Origin: Singulisphaera sp. GP187
GTDB lineage: Bacteria; Planctomycetota; Planctomycetia; Isosphaerales; Isosphaeraceae
Assembly (NCBI RefSeq): GCF_900129635.1
Contig: NZ_FSRB01000003.1
Location: 744,001-808,000, forward strand
Direction: 5' to 3'
DNA length: 64,000 bases
Translations under genes and position numbers: made by a program
Notes under the pieces: generated by a model
Database searches by the model: none
Seen by the model: only the letters and a program-made list of their open reading frames with translations
What the model was told of the DNA's origin: nothing
In this document: positions 9,814 to 19,100 of the stretch, piece after piece
Layout: every line of letters starts with the position of its first letter
Position numbering within the stretch: position 1 is the stretch's first letter

Positions 9814-10923
9814 GACGGCTTCGCCTCACCTTTGGCAAGCTTCATCCTGAGGTAGGCCTCGATGAAACCATCGATATTACCGTCCAGAACGGAGCGTGGG
9901 TTCCCCACCTCGTGGCTGGTCCGCAGGTCCTTGACGAGCTGGTAAGGCTGCAAGACATACGAGCGGATCTGGCTCCCGAAGCTGATCTCACCCTTCTCGT
10001 CGTACTTCTTGGCGAAATCGGCCTCGCGCTTCTCTTCTTCCAACCGAACGAGCTTGGCCTTGAGCTGAGCCAGGGCGTTGGCGTCGTTCTTGTGCTGCGA
10101 CCGCTCGCTACGCGACTCGGAGGCAACCCCGGTCGGCAAGTGCGTGTAGCGCACGCCCGACTCGGTCTTGTTCTGGTGCTGACCACCAGGCCCACCCGAG
10201 CGAAACACGTCGCGTTTCAGCTCATCGTCGCGGAGGACGATGTCGATCGTGTCGTCGACTTCCGGAAGGATGTCGACCGAGGCGAAGGACGTCTGCCGGC
10301 GCCCCGCCGAGTCGTACGGACTGATCCGGACGAGCCGATGGACTCCGGTTTCGCACTTGAGATAACCGTAGGCGTACTCACCCTTGATGTGGATCGTCGC
10401 CACCTGGATCCCGGCCGCGCCACCATCTTCACGATCGGTGATCTGCGCGGAGAATTTCTTCGACTCCGCCCACATGAGATACATGCGCAGAATCATCTCG
10501 GCCCAGTCGCACGCCTCGGTGCCACCGGCCCCGGCATGGATCGTGACGAAGGCATTGCAATGGTCGTTGGGCCCCGAGAGCATCGAGCGGAGCTCGAACG
10601 TCTCGAAGTCGAGGAGGGCCTTCTTGGCGCCACTTCGAATTTCTTCGTCGAAGTCGTCACCCCCATCCTCTTCCGCCAGTTCGATCAAGGCCTCAAGGTC
10701 GTCGGACTCGCGGCCGAGTTCCTCGAACGGCTTCAGGACGGCATTGAGAGTCTGCAGCTCGAGGATGACCCCTTTGGCTTTCTCTTGGTCATTCCAGAAT
10801 GAGGAGCTCGCCATCTCCTCTTCGAGCGCTTCGCGGCGGGACTGCTTGTCGCCCAAGTCAAAGAGAGTCTCGAAGGTGAACGATTCGATCAATCACACTC
10901 TTCGCAGTCTTCTTCAGCTCCAT
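9810..10923 (-). CDS. prfB: Peptide chain release factor 2, with programmed +1 frameshift
   Basis: RF2 recognises UGA and UAA stop codons and triggers peptide release. The gene is in two frames: codons 1-21 (ATG at 10923 to CTT at 10863-10861) end at an in-frame TGA (10860-10858); skipping one base, translation continues from GAC at 10859 to the stop at 9810, giving about 370 residues. CTT-TGA-C is the same shift site as in E. coli prfB, where RF2 regulates its own synthesis. Downstream are the decoding loop (RISPYDSAGRRQTSFASV; here S-P-Y rather than the classical S-P-F) and the catalytic GGQ in GGPGGQHQNKTESG near residue 247. A GTG at 10929 is an alternative start with a better-spaced GGGGAG. 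I see no strong internal Shine-Dalgarno stimulator just before the slip site. Confidence 0.95.
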
Positions 10924-11063
10924 ATCCACAGCGCATGACTCCCCAGAACGACCACTTCCGATACAATCGACGGAGAACGCCGACAACCCGGCATTCCCCC
11001 GAAACTCAATTAGACCCGATCGCCGCTCCGGCGACCAGATGAACCTCAATTCGACCCTCTTGA

Positions 11064-12092
11064 ATGAAGTGGATGCACGACTCACCGCAAGTCCATTCCC
11101 GCGTGGTTGTCGGCCGATTGGCCCCCTCGCCGACCGGCGGGTTGCACCTGGGGCACGCCCGCACGTTCCTGGTCGCCTGGCTGGCAGCGCGGAACGCAGG
11201 GGGGAACGTCATCCTCCGGGTCGAGGACCTCGACAGCTCGCGGACCCGCGCCGAGGCCAAGGACGGCGCATTCGTCGACCTCCGCTGGCTCGGCCTCGAC
11301 TGGGACGAAGGTCCCGACCGCGGCGGCCCCTCCGCCCCTTACACCCAATCCGAGCGAACAGAAACGTACGAGGGCGTCCTTGACCAACTGAAGCAAGCCA
11401 ACCTGGTCTATCCGTGCACCTGTACGCGAGCGGACATTATCAAGGCCGCGTCCGCGCCTCACGCCGAGGACGAAGGCCTCGTCTACCCGGGCACCTGCGC
11501 AGGACGGTCCGCCATCGATGCGCTGGCCTTGGGCGACCGCCCATTCGCCTGGCGGTTCCGCGTGCCGGCCGCGGCGGTCGCCTGGAATGACCTTTTCCGA
11601 GGCCCGATTGCAATCGAGGCGAACCGGCTCGGGGGTGACTTCGTCGTGGCGCGATCACCGGCCGGCATGTCGTACCAGCTTGCCGTCGTGACCGACGACG
11701 CCTTGATGGGGGTGACCCAGGTGATCCGCGGCGACGACCTCATTCCGAGCACACCCAGGCAGATCCTCCTCTACCAGAGTCTCGGCTGGGTCCCTCCCCA
11801 GTTTGGCCATATCCCCTTGACCATCGGTCCCGACGGCCGTCGCCTCGCCAAACGCGACGGCTCGTTCAAGCTCTCGACCCTGCGTGACGCCGGTGTCGAT
11901 CCCACCCACCTTGTCGGCCAGTTCGCTCTCTCGTGCGGTTGGACCGACAAGGTCGTCCCTTCGACCCCGCGCGACTGGATCGAGCGGTTTGCGCTGTCGG
12001 CCCTGCCACCCAGCCCCTGGATCGTCACACCCGAGACCATCGAAGGGGCGACGACTCCCGCGAGAGCGACGAAAGGCGAGCCGGGAGCGTAA
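11064..12092 (+). CDS. gluQ: Glutamyl-Q tRNA(Asp) synthetase
   Basis: A 342-residue class I synthetase-like protein that lacks the anticodon-binding domain; GluQ-RS attaches glutamate to the queuosine base of tRNA(Asp). The HIGH motif is GGLHLGHAR near residue 28 and the KMSKS-like motif is RRLAKRDGS near 258. Between them are CTCTR near 112 and VYPGTC near 135, matching the zinc-binding CxC...YxxxC arrangement of the family, and RVEDLDSSR. The length is slightly above the usual ~300. Start alternatives are the ATG codons at 11064 and 11076. It is divergent from prfB with 140 bp between. Confidence 0.92.
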   Translation: MKWMHDSPQVHSRVVVGRLAPSPTGGLHLGHARTFLVAWLAARNAGGNVILRVEDLDSSRTRAEAKDGAFVDLRWLGLDWDEGPDRGGPSAPYTQSERTETYEGVLDQLKQANLVYPCTCTRADIIKAASAPHAEDEGLVYPGTCAGRSAIDALALGDRPFAWRFRVPAAAVAWNDLFRGPIAIEANRLGGDFVVARSPAGMSYQLAVVTDDALMGVTQVIRGDDLIPSTPRQILLYQSLGWVPPQFGHIPLTIGPDGRRLAKRDGSFKLSTLRDAGVDPTHLVGQFALSCGWTDKVVPSTPRDWIERFALSALPPSPWIVTPETIEGATTPARATKGEPGA

Positions 12093-12400
12093 GATTTTTA
12101 CCCTCGCTCCAGCCCGCCAGCTTCGCCTTTTCTTGGAGGGTAGGCGCCATGAAGTCTACCCCGCAGGGGGGGGAGTCAGGGAGCTGACGCTCCCGCCTCA
12201 CCCGATAACGTTGCTAAAGTCTCGAAAAAAACAAGAGATTCGACTTCGAGCCCAACAAGCCAGACGCGACCATGGACTCATTAAAAATATTGCACAAGTC
12301 TTAATCCGCCAAAAAAATCAACTTGACACTCCAGGGCAGTCCGGGCACCATGCAGCCACGCAACCTTTATTTAAAGGCACAACATGGAGGTCTAGGAAAC
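12093..12400. other. AT-richer intergenic region with REP-like hairpin
   Basis: 308 bp between gluQ and the PEP-CTERM gene, clearly richer in A and T than the flanking genes. It contains a GGGAGC-TGAC-GCTCCC hairpin (12179-12194), A-runs near 12224 and 12310, and a TTGACA (12323-12328) without a convincing -10 element. It probably holds the promoter of the downstream gene. Confidence 0.4.
12179..12194 (+). repeat. REP-like GGGAGC hairpin, copy 1
   Basis: GGGAGC-TGAC-GCTCCC, six-base stem and four-base loop, 87 bp past the gluQ stop. Similar hairpins occur at 40980-41001 and 41025-41041. It could act as a terminator or be a dispersed intergenic repeat. Confidence 0.45.
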
Positions 12401-12985
12401 ATGCGTAGGACATCGCTTCTTCTCATCGGGACATTATTCTCCACCGCGATAGCATCCGAGGCGAAGGCCGAGCCGATGTACTTGAATGTCTGGCAATCGC
12501 CCCTGTCGAATTACCACCCGCGGATTGACGTATCGAACGGATTTACCGGCTTCTCCTACATGACGGGTAATCCTGTTTATGCGACCGGTCAGTTCGATAC
12601 GCCTTTCTCGTTCCACATCACCTATGGTCCTCAGGATATTGGTGCACAGACTCCCTACGCGAGTTTAGATCTTACCGGAAATTTGCACTGGGAGATCTCA
12701 GAGAGCGATTCCAACGGTCGTAAGGGCGGATCCATTAGCGGCTCAGGCGTTTTGTCTTATTTACGCATATTTCCAACCGCCGATTCCCTAGAAATTCCCT
12801 CCTGGCTGCCTGGTTTGACGGTAGAAATCTCCGGCATTGTGACTGGAGGCATGCAGAATCTTCTCGAAACCACTGTCACAATCACACCTCACGAAACTCC
12901 CGAGCCAACCAGCCTGGCTGTCTTTGGAGTGGGATTAGGCGTGCTGGCGTTCCGAGCCGTCCGTCGCTCTCGGCGTTCTGCGTGA
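12401..12985 (+). CDS. PEP-CTERM sorting domain protein
   Basis: A 194-residue exported protein. It has a signal peptide (TSLLLIGTLFSTAIASEAKA) and a C-terminal PEP-CTERM tripartite signal: TPEPTSLAVFGVGLGVLAF followed by the basic tail RAVRRSRRSA. Such proteins are cut and anchored or exported by an exosortase (EpsH-type), whose gene is not in this window. The middle part (residues about 25-165) is a beta-rich region with GQFDTPFSFHITYG and no catalytic motif. The ATG at 12401 is preferred because GGAGG lies about ten bases upstream and it starts the signal peptide. Codon use is less GC-biased than that of neighbours. Convergent with the MFS gene. Function unknown. Confidence 0.85.
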   Translation: MRRTSLLLIGTLFSTAIASEAKAEPMYLNVWQSPLSNYHPRIDVSNGFTGFSYMTGNPVYATGQFDTPFSFHITYGPQDIGAQTPYASLDLTGNLHWEISESDSNGRKGGSISGSGVLSYLRIFPTADSLEIPSWLPGLTVEISGIVTGGMQNLLETTVTITPHETPEPTSLAVFGVGLGVLAFRAVRRSRRSA

Positions 12986-13090
12986 GCGAGTCTCCTCCTC
13001 CCTGTCCAGGATCGCCCCAGCAGTGGATTGAGCCTGAGCGCGGAACATCGCCGTGACGGCCCTGGTCGGTTCATGCACCGCGACGTTCGG

Positions 13091-14419
13091 TCAGTCGGGC
13101 AATTCGGCGCCGCGCGTTTCCGGTGCGAAAACCAGCAGAACGAGACCGACCAGGAACAGGCTCGCCATCGCGACGACACCGTAGCGGAAATCAAACCGAC
13201 TGCCGAGCACGCCCCGGGCGATCAGGAGTCCCGCCGCGACCAGTCGTCCGAGATTGAAGCAGAAGCTCGACCCGGTCGCCCGCAGCCGGGTCGGGAAGAG
13301 CTCGGGGAAATAGATCGCGTAGCCGGCGTGCATCCCCACGACGAAGAAGGCCATCGTCGGCAGCAGGATGAGCGTTTGCGCATAAGTACGCGCCCCGAGA
13401 AAGGTGAGGGGCACGAGGACGAGCGCTCCCAGGTGATAGACGACGAACGCGAACCGACGGCCGCGCCAGTTGGCCACGGGGGCGAAGCAGAGCAAGCCGA
13501 GTAGGCCCCCCGTGAAGTTCATCAAGAGGTAGGCGAGGCTGGCCGATTTCTGGCGTGTTTCGGCGGAAACCTGGGGGCCGAGAACCTCGGCCACTAGCTC
13601 TGGAGCCCAAGCGTAGATCCCCCAGTAGGTCGCCAGCCCGACCGCCGCCAGGCCGAGCCCGAGCAAAGCTCGCGACCGCCAGCGGCGGTCGCCGAGCAAC
13701 TCACGCAGGCTGCCGAACGCCTGGGCGGGTTCGGAAGAATCGTCCGCAAGGGCGTTGTCCGCCCCGGGCACCGGCGCCTGGCCGGCCGCTCGCTTGGCCT
13801 GCTCCCAACGCTCCGGCTCCTTGAGGCTCGCCCGGATCCAGACGACGAGAAGCGCGGGGGCGAGACCCACGAGGAACCCCCACCGCCAGGCGCCGGGCCC
13901 GACCACGAGCCAACCGGTCAGCGAAGCGAGGGCCGCGCCCAGGACGCTCGACGCATGAAAGATTCCCGAGGCGATTGCACGAGCACGCGGAGGAAAGGTC
14001 TCGGCGACCAGGGCCGCCGCCACGGCCCACTCGCCGCCGGTCCCCAAGGCCACGAGGAACCGCAAGGCGTCGACCTCCCAGACCGACCGCGAGAAGAACG
14101 TCAGGGCCGAGAAGAAGGAGTAGACGAGAATCGTCAACGACATCACCCGGACTCGGCCGATCCGATCGCCGAGCATCGCGAACCCAAGCCCCCCGACCGC
14201 CCCCCCGATCAGAAAGAGCGCAAATGCGATGTCGCCGTGCCGGCTCACGGAGGCGCTGTGATCTCCGACCAGCTCCCGCAACATCGGCGTCTTAAAAATC
14301 GTGAACAATTGCCCTTCGTAGACGTCGAAGATCCAGCCCGCCGAGGCGATCGCCAGGACCATCCACTGGGACGCCGTGATGCCGTCGTACCAGCGTGGCG
14401 AAGGGTTCCGCTCGTTCAT
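13091..14419 (-). CDS. MFS transporter (sugar/metabolite-type)
   Basis: A 442-residue major facilitator superfamily permease with twelve hydrophobic segments. The loop 2-3 signature is present as GGLGFAMLGDRIGRVRVM near residues 75-93, and the related loop after helix 8 is WRGRRFAFVVYH. An additional acidic/charged central loop (residues about 205-235) separates the two halves, as usual. The GTGGEWAVAAALVAE segment and RARAIASGIFHASSVLG resemble the metabolite:H+ symporter branch of the superfamily, so uptake of a sugar or organic acid is likely, but the substrate is not predictable. The start has GAGGCG about six bases upstream. No neighbouring catabolic genes. Confidence 0.88.
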   Translation of the reverse strand: MNERNPSPRWYDGITASQWMVLAIASAGWIFDVYEGQLFTIFKTPMLRELVGDHSASVSRHGDIAFALFLIGGAVGGLGFAMLGDRIGRVRVMSLTILVYSFFSALTFFSRSVWEVDALRFLVALGTGGEWAVAAALVAETFPPRARAIASGIFHASSVLGAALASLTGWLVVGPGAWRWGFLVGLAPALLVVWIRASLKEPERWEQAKRAAGQAPVPGADNALADDSSEPAQAFGSLRELLGDRRWRSRALLGLGLAAVGLATYWGIYAWAPELVAEVLGPQVSAETRQKSASLAYLLMNFTGGLLGLLCFAPVANWRGRRFAFVVYHLGALVLVPLTFLGARTYAQTLILLPTMAFFVVGMHAGYAIYFPELFPTRLRATGSSFCFNLGRLVAAGLLIARGVLGSRFDFRYGVVAMASLFLVGLVLLVFAPETRGAELPD

Positions 14420-14792
14420 GAATTCGCCTCGAAACCGGAGAAACGGACACGAGAGTCATCGACTCGTTAGCACGATCGGGCCAGGACGAGACGATCAGGA
14501 TAAAGGTCGATCCCGGCTCGTGCTAGCGGGTCGTCCTCAATGGGCCGCCACAAAATCATTCAGAAATGCAGATCTCTTTGATCGAACAGTGCGGGAAAGT
14601 CATGGATGGGGCCGGCCGCCCACGAGTATGATGAGGGGGAACTTGCTCGGGGCCGAGTCATCCCCCCTTTTTTTTTCCGAGGGGTCGGCCTGCCGGGAGC
14701 CGTCAAAAAAGTCATCACCGCATCGGATTGACAATCATGACTTTTCTCAACTCCCGGAACGCAGACCGAGCGACCTGATACGAGACGAATCC
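14420..14792. other. Divergent promoter region, MFS gene / kinase gene
   Basis: 373 bp between two divergent genes, including a C-run followed by a ten-base T-run near 14661-14678. I see no gene, clear hairpin or convincing sigma-70 promoter. Confidence 0.4.
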
Positions 14793-17700
14793 ATGGGCGA
14801 ACCGACCGGAGAGGGGCCGCCTCTCGATGACGATCTGACCTTGAGCTCGCACGCGCCCCGCGGTCTGATCGTGTCCCTGCTCGACGACCAGCAGCGTCGT
14901 TGGGAGCGTGGCGAGCCGGTTCTCGTGGGGGATTACCTCGAACACCACCCCGCGCTCCGGTCGGACCCCGACGGTCTTGTCAAGTTGATCGCCAATGAAG
15001 TGCGGCTCCGCGAACAACAAGGCGAAACACCCGAACCGGCCGAGTACGCCCAACAGTTCCCCACTCTGGCCGCGTCGATCCTCGGTCGGCTCGCGCCCGA
15101 CTGCCCGACCGGATCGAAACCCGAGACGCTGCGCGTGACAGTCCCGCCCACGCCCCCCCGTCCGCGCACTCAGGCGTCGCCCCTCTCGATCCCTCGTGGC
15201 CGATCCTCCCCGACTACGACATCTCTGGCATGCTCGGCCGCGGGGGGATGGGGGTCGTCTACCGCGCCTACGACCGCAAGCGCAACGCGAAGGTCGCGCT
15301 CAAGACCGTACAACGAGCCGGACCGTCCGCGCTCTACCGATTCAAGCAGGAGTTCCGCACGCTCCTCGACGTCAGCCACCCGAACCTGGTCAACCTCTAC
15401 GAACTCGTCTCGGACGGTGACAACTGGTTCTTCACGATGGAGCTCGTCGAAGGCGTCGATTTCCTCGAATACGTCCGTGAAGGGGGAGAACTGCCCGGGG
15501 AGAACGCCAAGGAACTTCAGCGCATCCTCTCGACCGAAGCGGACACCGAGCTCCAGGCCACGCGACCGCCGGATCGGCATCCGGCCGAAGACGCGTTGAC
15601 GACCGACGAGAGCCGCGACCCGACCGGGGCCGGCTCAACAACCAAGGGTCTGAGCACCGCCCAGCGGAATCGCCTGCGGATCGCGCTCAAGCAACTGGCG
15701 GAAGGAGTCGGTGCACTCCACGACGCGGGCAAGCTTCATCGTGACATCAAGCCTTCCAACGTCATGGTGACCCGATCGGGCCGGGTCGTCCTGCTCGACT
15801 TCGGACTCGCCGCGGAGCAAGGGCGAGGCGGCTTGCACCAGAGCACCGCCGACGAGGTGGTCGGAACCGCCGCCTACATGGCCCCCGAGCAGGCGGCCGG
15901 CACGCCGGTCTCTCCCGCGAGCGACTGGTACAGCGTCGGCGTCGTGCTCTACGAAGCCCTCACGGGCCGCTTGCCGTTCGTCGGCGGTTATATGCAAGTC
16001 CTCATGGACAAGCAGCGTTATGAGCCGCCACCGCCCAGCGAGCTGGTCGCCGACGTTCCCGACGACCTCAATGCGCTCTGCGTCGACCTGCTCCGCCAGC
16101 GTCCCGAGGCCAGGCCCTCGGGACGCGACGTGCTCCGCCGGCTCGGGGCCGTACCGTCCGGCCACGAGGGCAAGCCGTCGTCGCGCTCTTCGCTCGAGCA
16201 CGCCGCCCCGCTGATCGGCCGCGAGCGGCACCGCGCCTCGTTGCGCCACGCGTTCGAGGCGATGACTGAGGGAAACACGGTGCTCCTGTTCGTGAGCGGC
16301 CGCTCGGGCGTGGGCAAGAGCGTCTTGGTTCAGCGGTTCCTGACCGACCTGATCGAGGATGGTGACGCCGTCGTCCTGGCGGGTCGATGCTACGAGCGCG
16401 AGTCGGTGCCGTACAAGGCGCTCGACAGCCTGATCGACGCCCTGAGCCGCTATCTCCGGCTCCTGCCGATCGCCGAGGCCAAAGCGATCTTGCCGCGCGA
16501 CGTCCCCCCGTTGACCCGCGTCTTCCCCGTGCTCCGGCGGGCGCAGGCGGTGTCGGAGGCCGAGCTCGACGCCCCGCGCCGCGCCCACGAGATCCCCGAC
16601 CCGCAAGAACTTCGCCGCCGCGCCTTCACCGCGCTCCGCGAGTTGCTCGCCCGGCTCGGCGACCGGAAACCGCTGGTCCTGGCGATCGACGACTTGCAGT
16701 GGGGCGACGTCGACAGCGCCGCCTTGCTCTCCGAGCTGCTCCGACCGCCCGATCCCCCGGTCCTCCTGCTCCTGGCGAGCTACCGGAGCGAGGACGCCGC
16801 CTCCAGCCCGTTCCTCCAAGCCTTCCAGAAGCCGGACGGTCTGCCGCTCGATCGCCGCGAGCTGGCCATCGAAGCGCTGACGCCGAGCGAGGCGCGTGAC
16901 CTCGCCCTGGCGCTGATCGGTCCCGAGGGGAAAGGGAGAGGCGAGCAGGCCGATGCGATCGCCCGCGAGTCGGGCGGCAACCCGCTCTTCGTCGCCGAGC
17001 TGGCGCGGCACGTGCAGGTCGAGGCCGGCCCCGCGCACGGTCCCGGCCCGTCCGGAGGGATCACGCTCGACGAGGTGCTCTGGCAGCGGATCTCCCGGTT
17101 GCCCGACGACGCCAGGCGACTCCTCGAAGTCATCGCGGTCTCGAGCCGGCCGCTCCGCCAAACCGACGCCTGCCAGTGCGCCGAGCGACTCGACGACGAG
17201 CGCGCAGCGATGGGGGTGCTCCGGTCGGGCCGGCTGATCCGAGGCGCCGGTCCGACGTCCGTTGAAGAGGTCGAGACCTATCACGACCGGATCCGCGAGA
17301 CGGTCCTGGCGCACCTGCCGCCGCCCATCCTGAGCGATCACCACCGCCGGCTCGCGCGGGTGCTCGAAGCTTCGGGCCATGCCGATCCCGAGGCCCTGGG
17401 AGTTCACTTCCACGGGGCAGGGGAGTTGGACAAGGCCGGACGCGCCTATTTCCAGGCCGCCGGGCGGGCGGCAGAGACTCTCGCGTTCGAACGCGCGGCA
17501 GCGCTCTACCGCCTCTCGCTCGAGTGCCGTCCGCTGCTCGGGGCCGAGCGCCGCACGCTCCTCGGCCGCCTCGGCGACGCCCTGGCCAACGCCGGCCGAG
17601 GGGCCGAGGCCGCGCGTGAGTACCTCGAGGCAGCCTCGGGTGCCACGATCGCCGAAGCGCTCGAGCTCCAGCGTCGCGCCGCGATGCAGTTCTTGATCAG

Positions 17701-19015
17701 CGGCCATGTCGACGACGGCCTCGCCGCGATTCGGACCGTGCTCGAAGCGGTCGGTATGACCCTGCCGAGTACACCGCGGCAAGCGCTCGTCTCGCTCTTG
17801 CTCCGCCGGGTCCGGCTCCGCCTGCGGGGTCTCGGGTTCCGGAGCCGCGACACCAGCGAGGTCGCCGCGGCCGACTTGACCCGGATCGACGTCTGCTGGT
17901 CGGCGGCGGCCGGCCTGAGCGTCGTCGATACGATCCGAGGGGCCGATTTCCAGGCCCGCGGCCTCTTGCTCGCCTTACGCGCGGGCGAGCCGTTCCGGAT
18001 CGCCCGGTCGCTCGCAATGGAAGCGGCCCAAGCCGCGATCCCAGGCGTCAGCGCCAAGCGCCGCACCGCGCGGCTGCTGACCATGGCCGCAACCCTGGCC
18101 GAGCAGTGCGACGACCCCCACGCGCTCGGGCTCGTGACCCTGGCCCGCGGCGTCTCCGCCTACCTGGAAGGCCGCTGGAGAGATGCCCAGGAATCGAGCG
18201 ACGCGGGCGAAGCGATCCTCCGCGGCCGTTGTCAGGGGGTCGCCTGGGAGCTCGATACCGCCCACGCCTTCTCGCTCTGGTCGTTGTCGCACCTGGGAGA
18301 AATCGCCGAGCTCAACCGCCGCTGGCCGGTCTTGCTCAAGGAGGCGCGCGAGCGGGGCGACCTCTATGCCGTCATGAACCTGAGCACCTACATCATGGCC
18401 ATGGTCCGACTCGCGGCGGACAACCCTCTCGAAGCGCGTGACGAGCTGCGCCGAACGATGTCGCAGTGGTCCCGCCAAGGCTATCACGTCCAGCACAACG
18501 ACGAACTCTGGGCCGCCGCACTGATCGAGCTCTATCAAGGCGACGGACCGGCCGCATGGAAGCTCGTCAGCGGACAATGGCCCGCGTTGGCCCGCTCGCT
18601 CTTGCTCCGAGTTCAGTTCATCCGAACATCCATGTACTTCCTTCGCGCTCGTTGCGCCCTCGCGGCCGCGACCCGCACGAACTCAGCCGAATTGCTCAAG
18701 GTGGCCGCGCGCGACGCTCGCCACCTCGAGCGCGAGCCGATCCCGTACGCGAAGCCGTATTCCCGCCTGATCCGCGCCGGGATCGCCGCGGCCCAGGGTG
18801 ACCTCGCCACCGCCCGACGCGGGCTCGCCGACGCCGCGGCCGGCTTCGACTCGGTCGAGATGCAACTCTGCGCCGCGTCGGCCCGTCGCGCCCTGGGCGA
18901 ACTCATCGGCGGGGACGAGGGACAACCCCTCCTCAACCAGGCCAACGCCTGGATGACCGCCCAAGGGATCCGTAATCCCGCCCGGACGGCGGCCATGTAC
19001 GTGACCGGGTTCTGA
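14793..19015 (+). CDS. Serine/threonine protein kinase - AAA ATPase - TPR protein, frame broken at a C7 run
   Basis: A PknK-like signalling protein of about 1,407 residues if the frame is corrected. Residues 1-122 (ATG 14793) form the acidic N-terminal domain common in planctomycete kinases (GDYLEHHPAL, EPAEYAQQFPTL). The kinase domain lies one frame back and is entered if ribosomes or the sequence slip by -1 at CCCCCCC (15153-15159). Then come the glycine loop GRGGMG (~149), Lys in VALKTV (~171), a ~60-residue hydrophilic insertion (~230-289), HRDIKPSN (~316), DFG (~336) and APE (~364). Next is an AAA_16-type ATPase with Walker A GRSGVGKS (~503) and Walker B LVLAIDDLQWGD (~628), then ~650 residues of TPR-like helices. 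No transmembrane segment is evident. The break may be a sequencing error, mutation or programmed slip. Confidence 0.85.
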
Positions 19016-19100
19016 ACAATGGGCATGAGAGGCTTGCGCTGGGATTAGACCGCCGACTCAGGTCCGAAAATCCGGGCTCGTTGAAAACGCCCCGTTGAGG

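Noticed and set aside
15230-15232. ATG as the start of the kinase
   Set aside because: It lies inside the glycine-rich loop; upstream conserved residues (PDYDISG) and the N-terminal domain would be lost.
15635-17782. Long antisense open frame opposite the kinase gene
   Set aside because: Composition is typical of GC-rich shadow frames and the sense strand encodes clear kinase and ATPase motifs.
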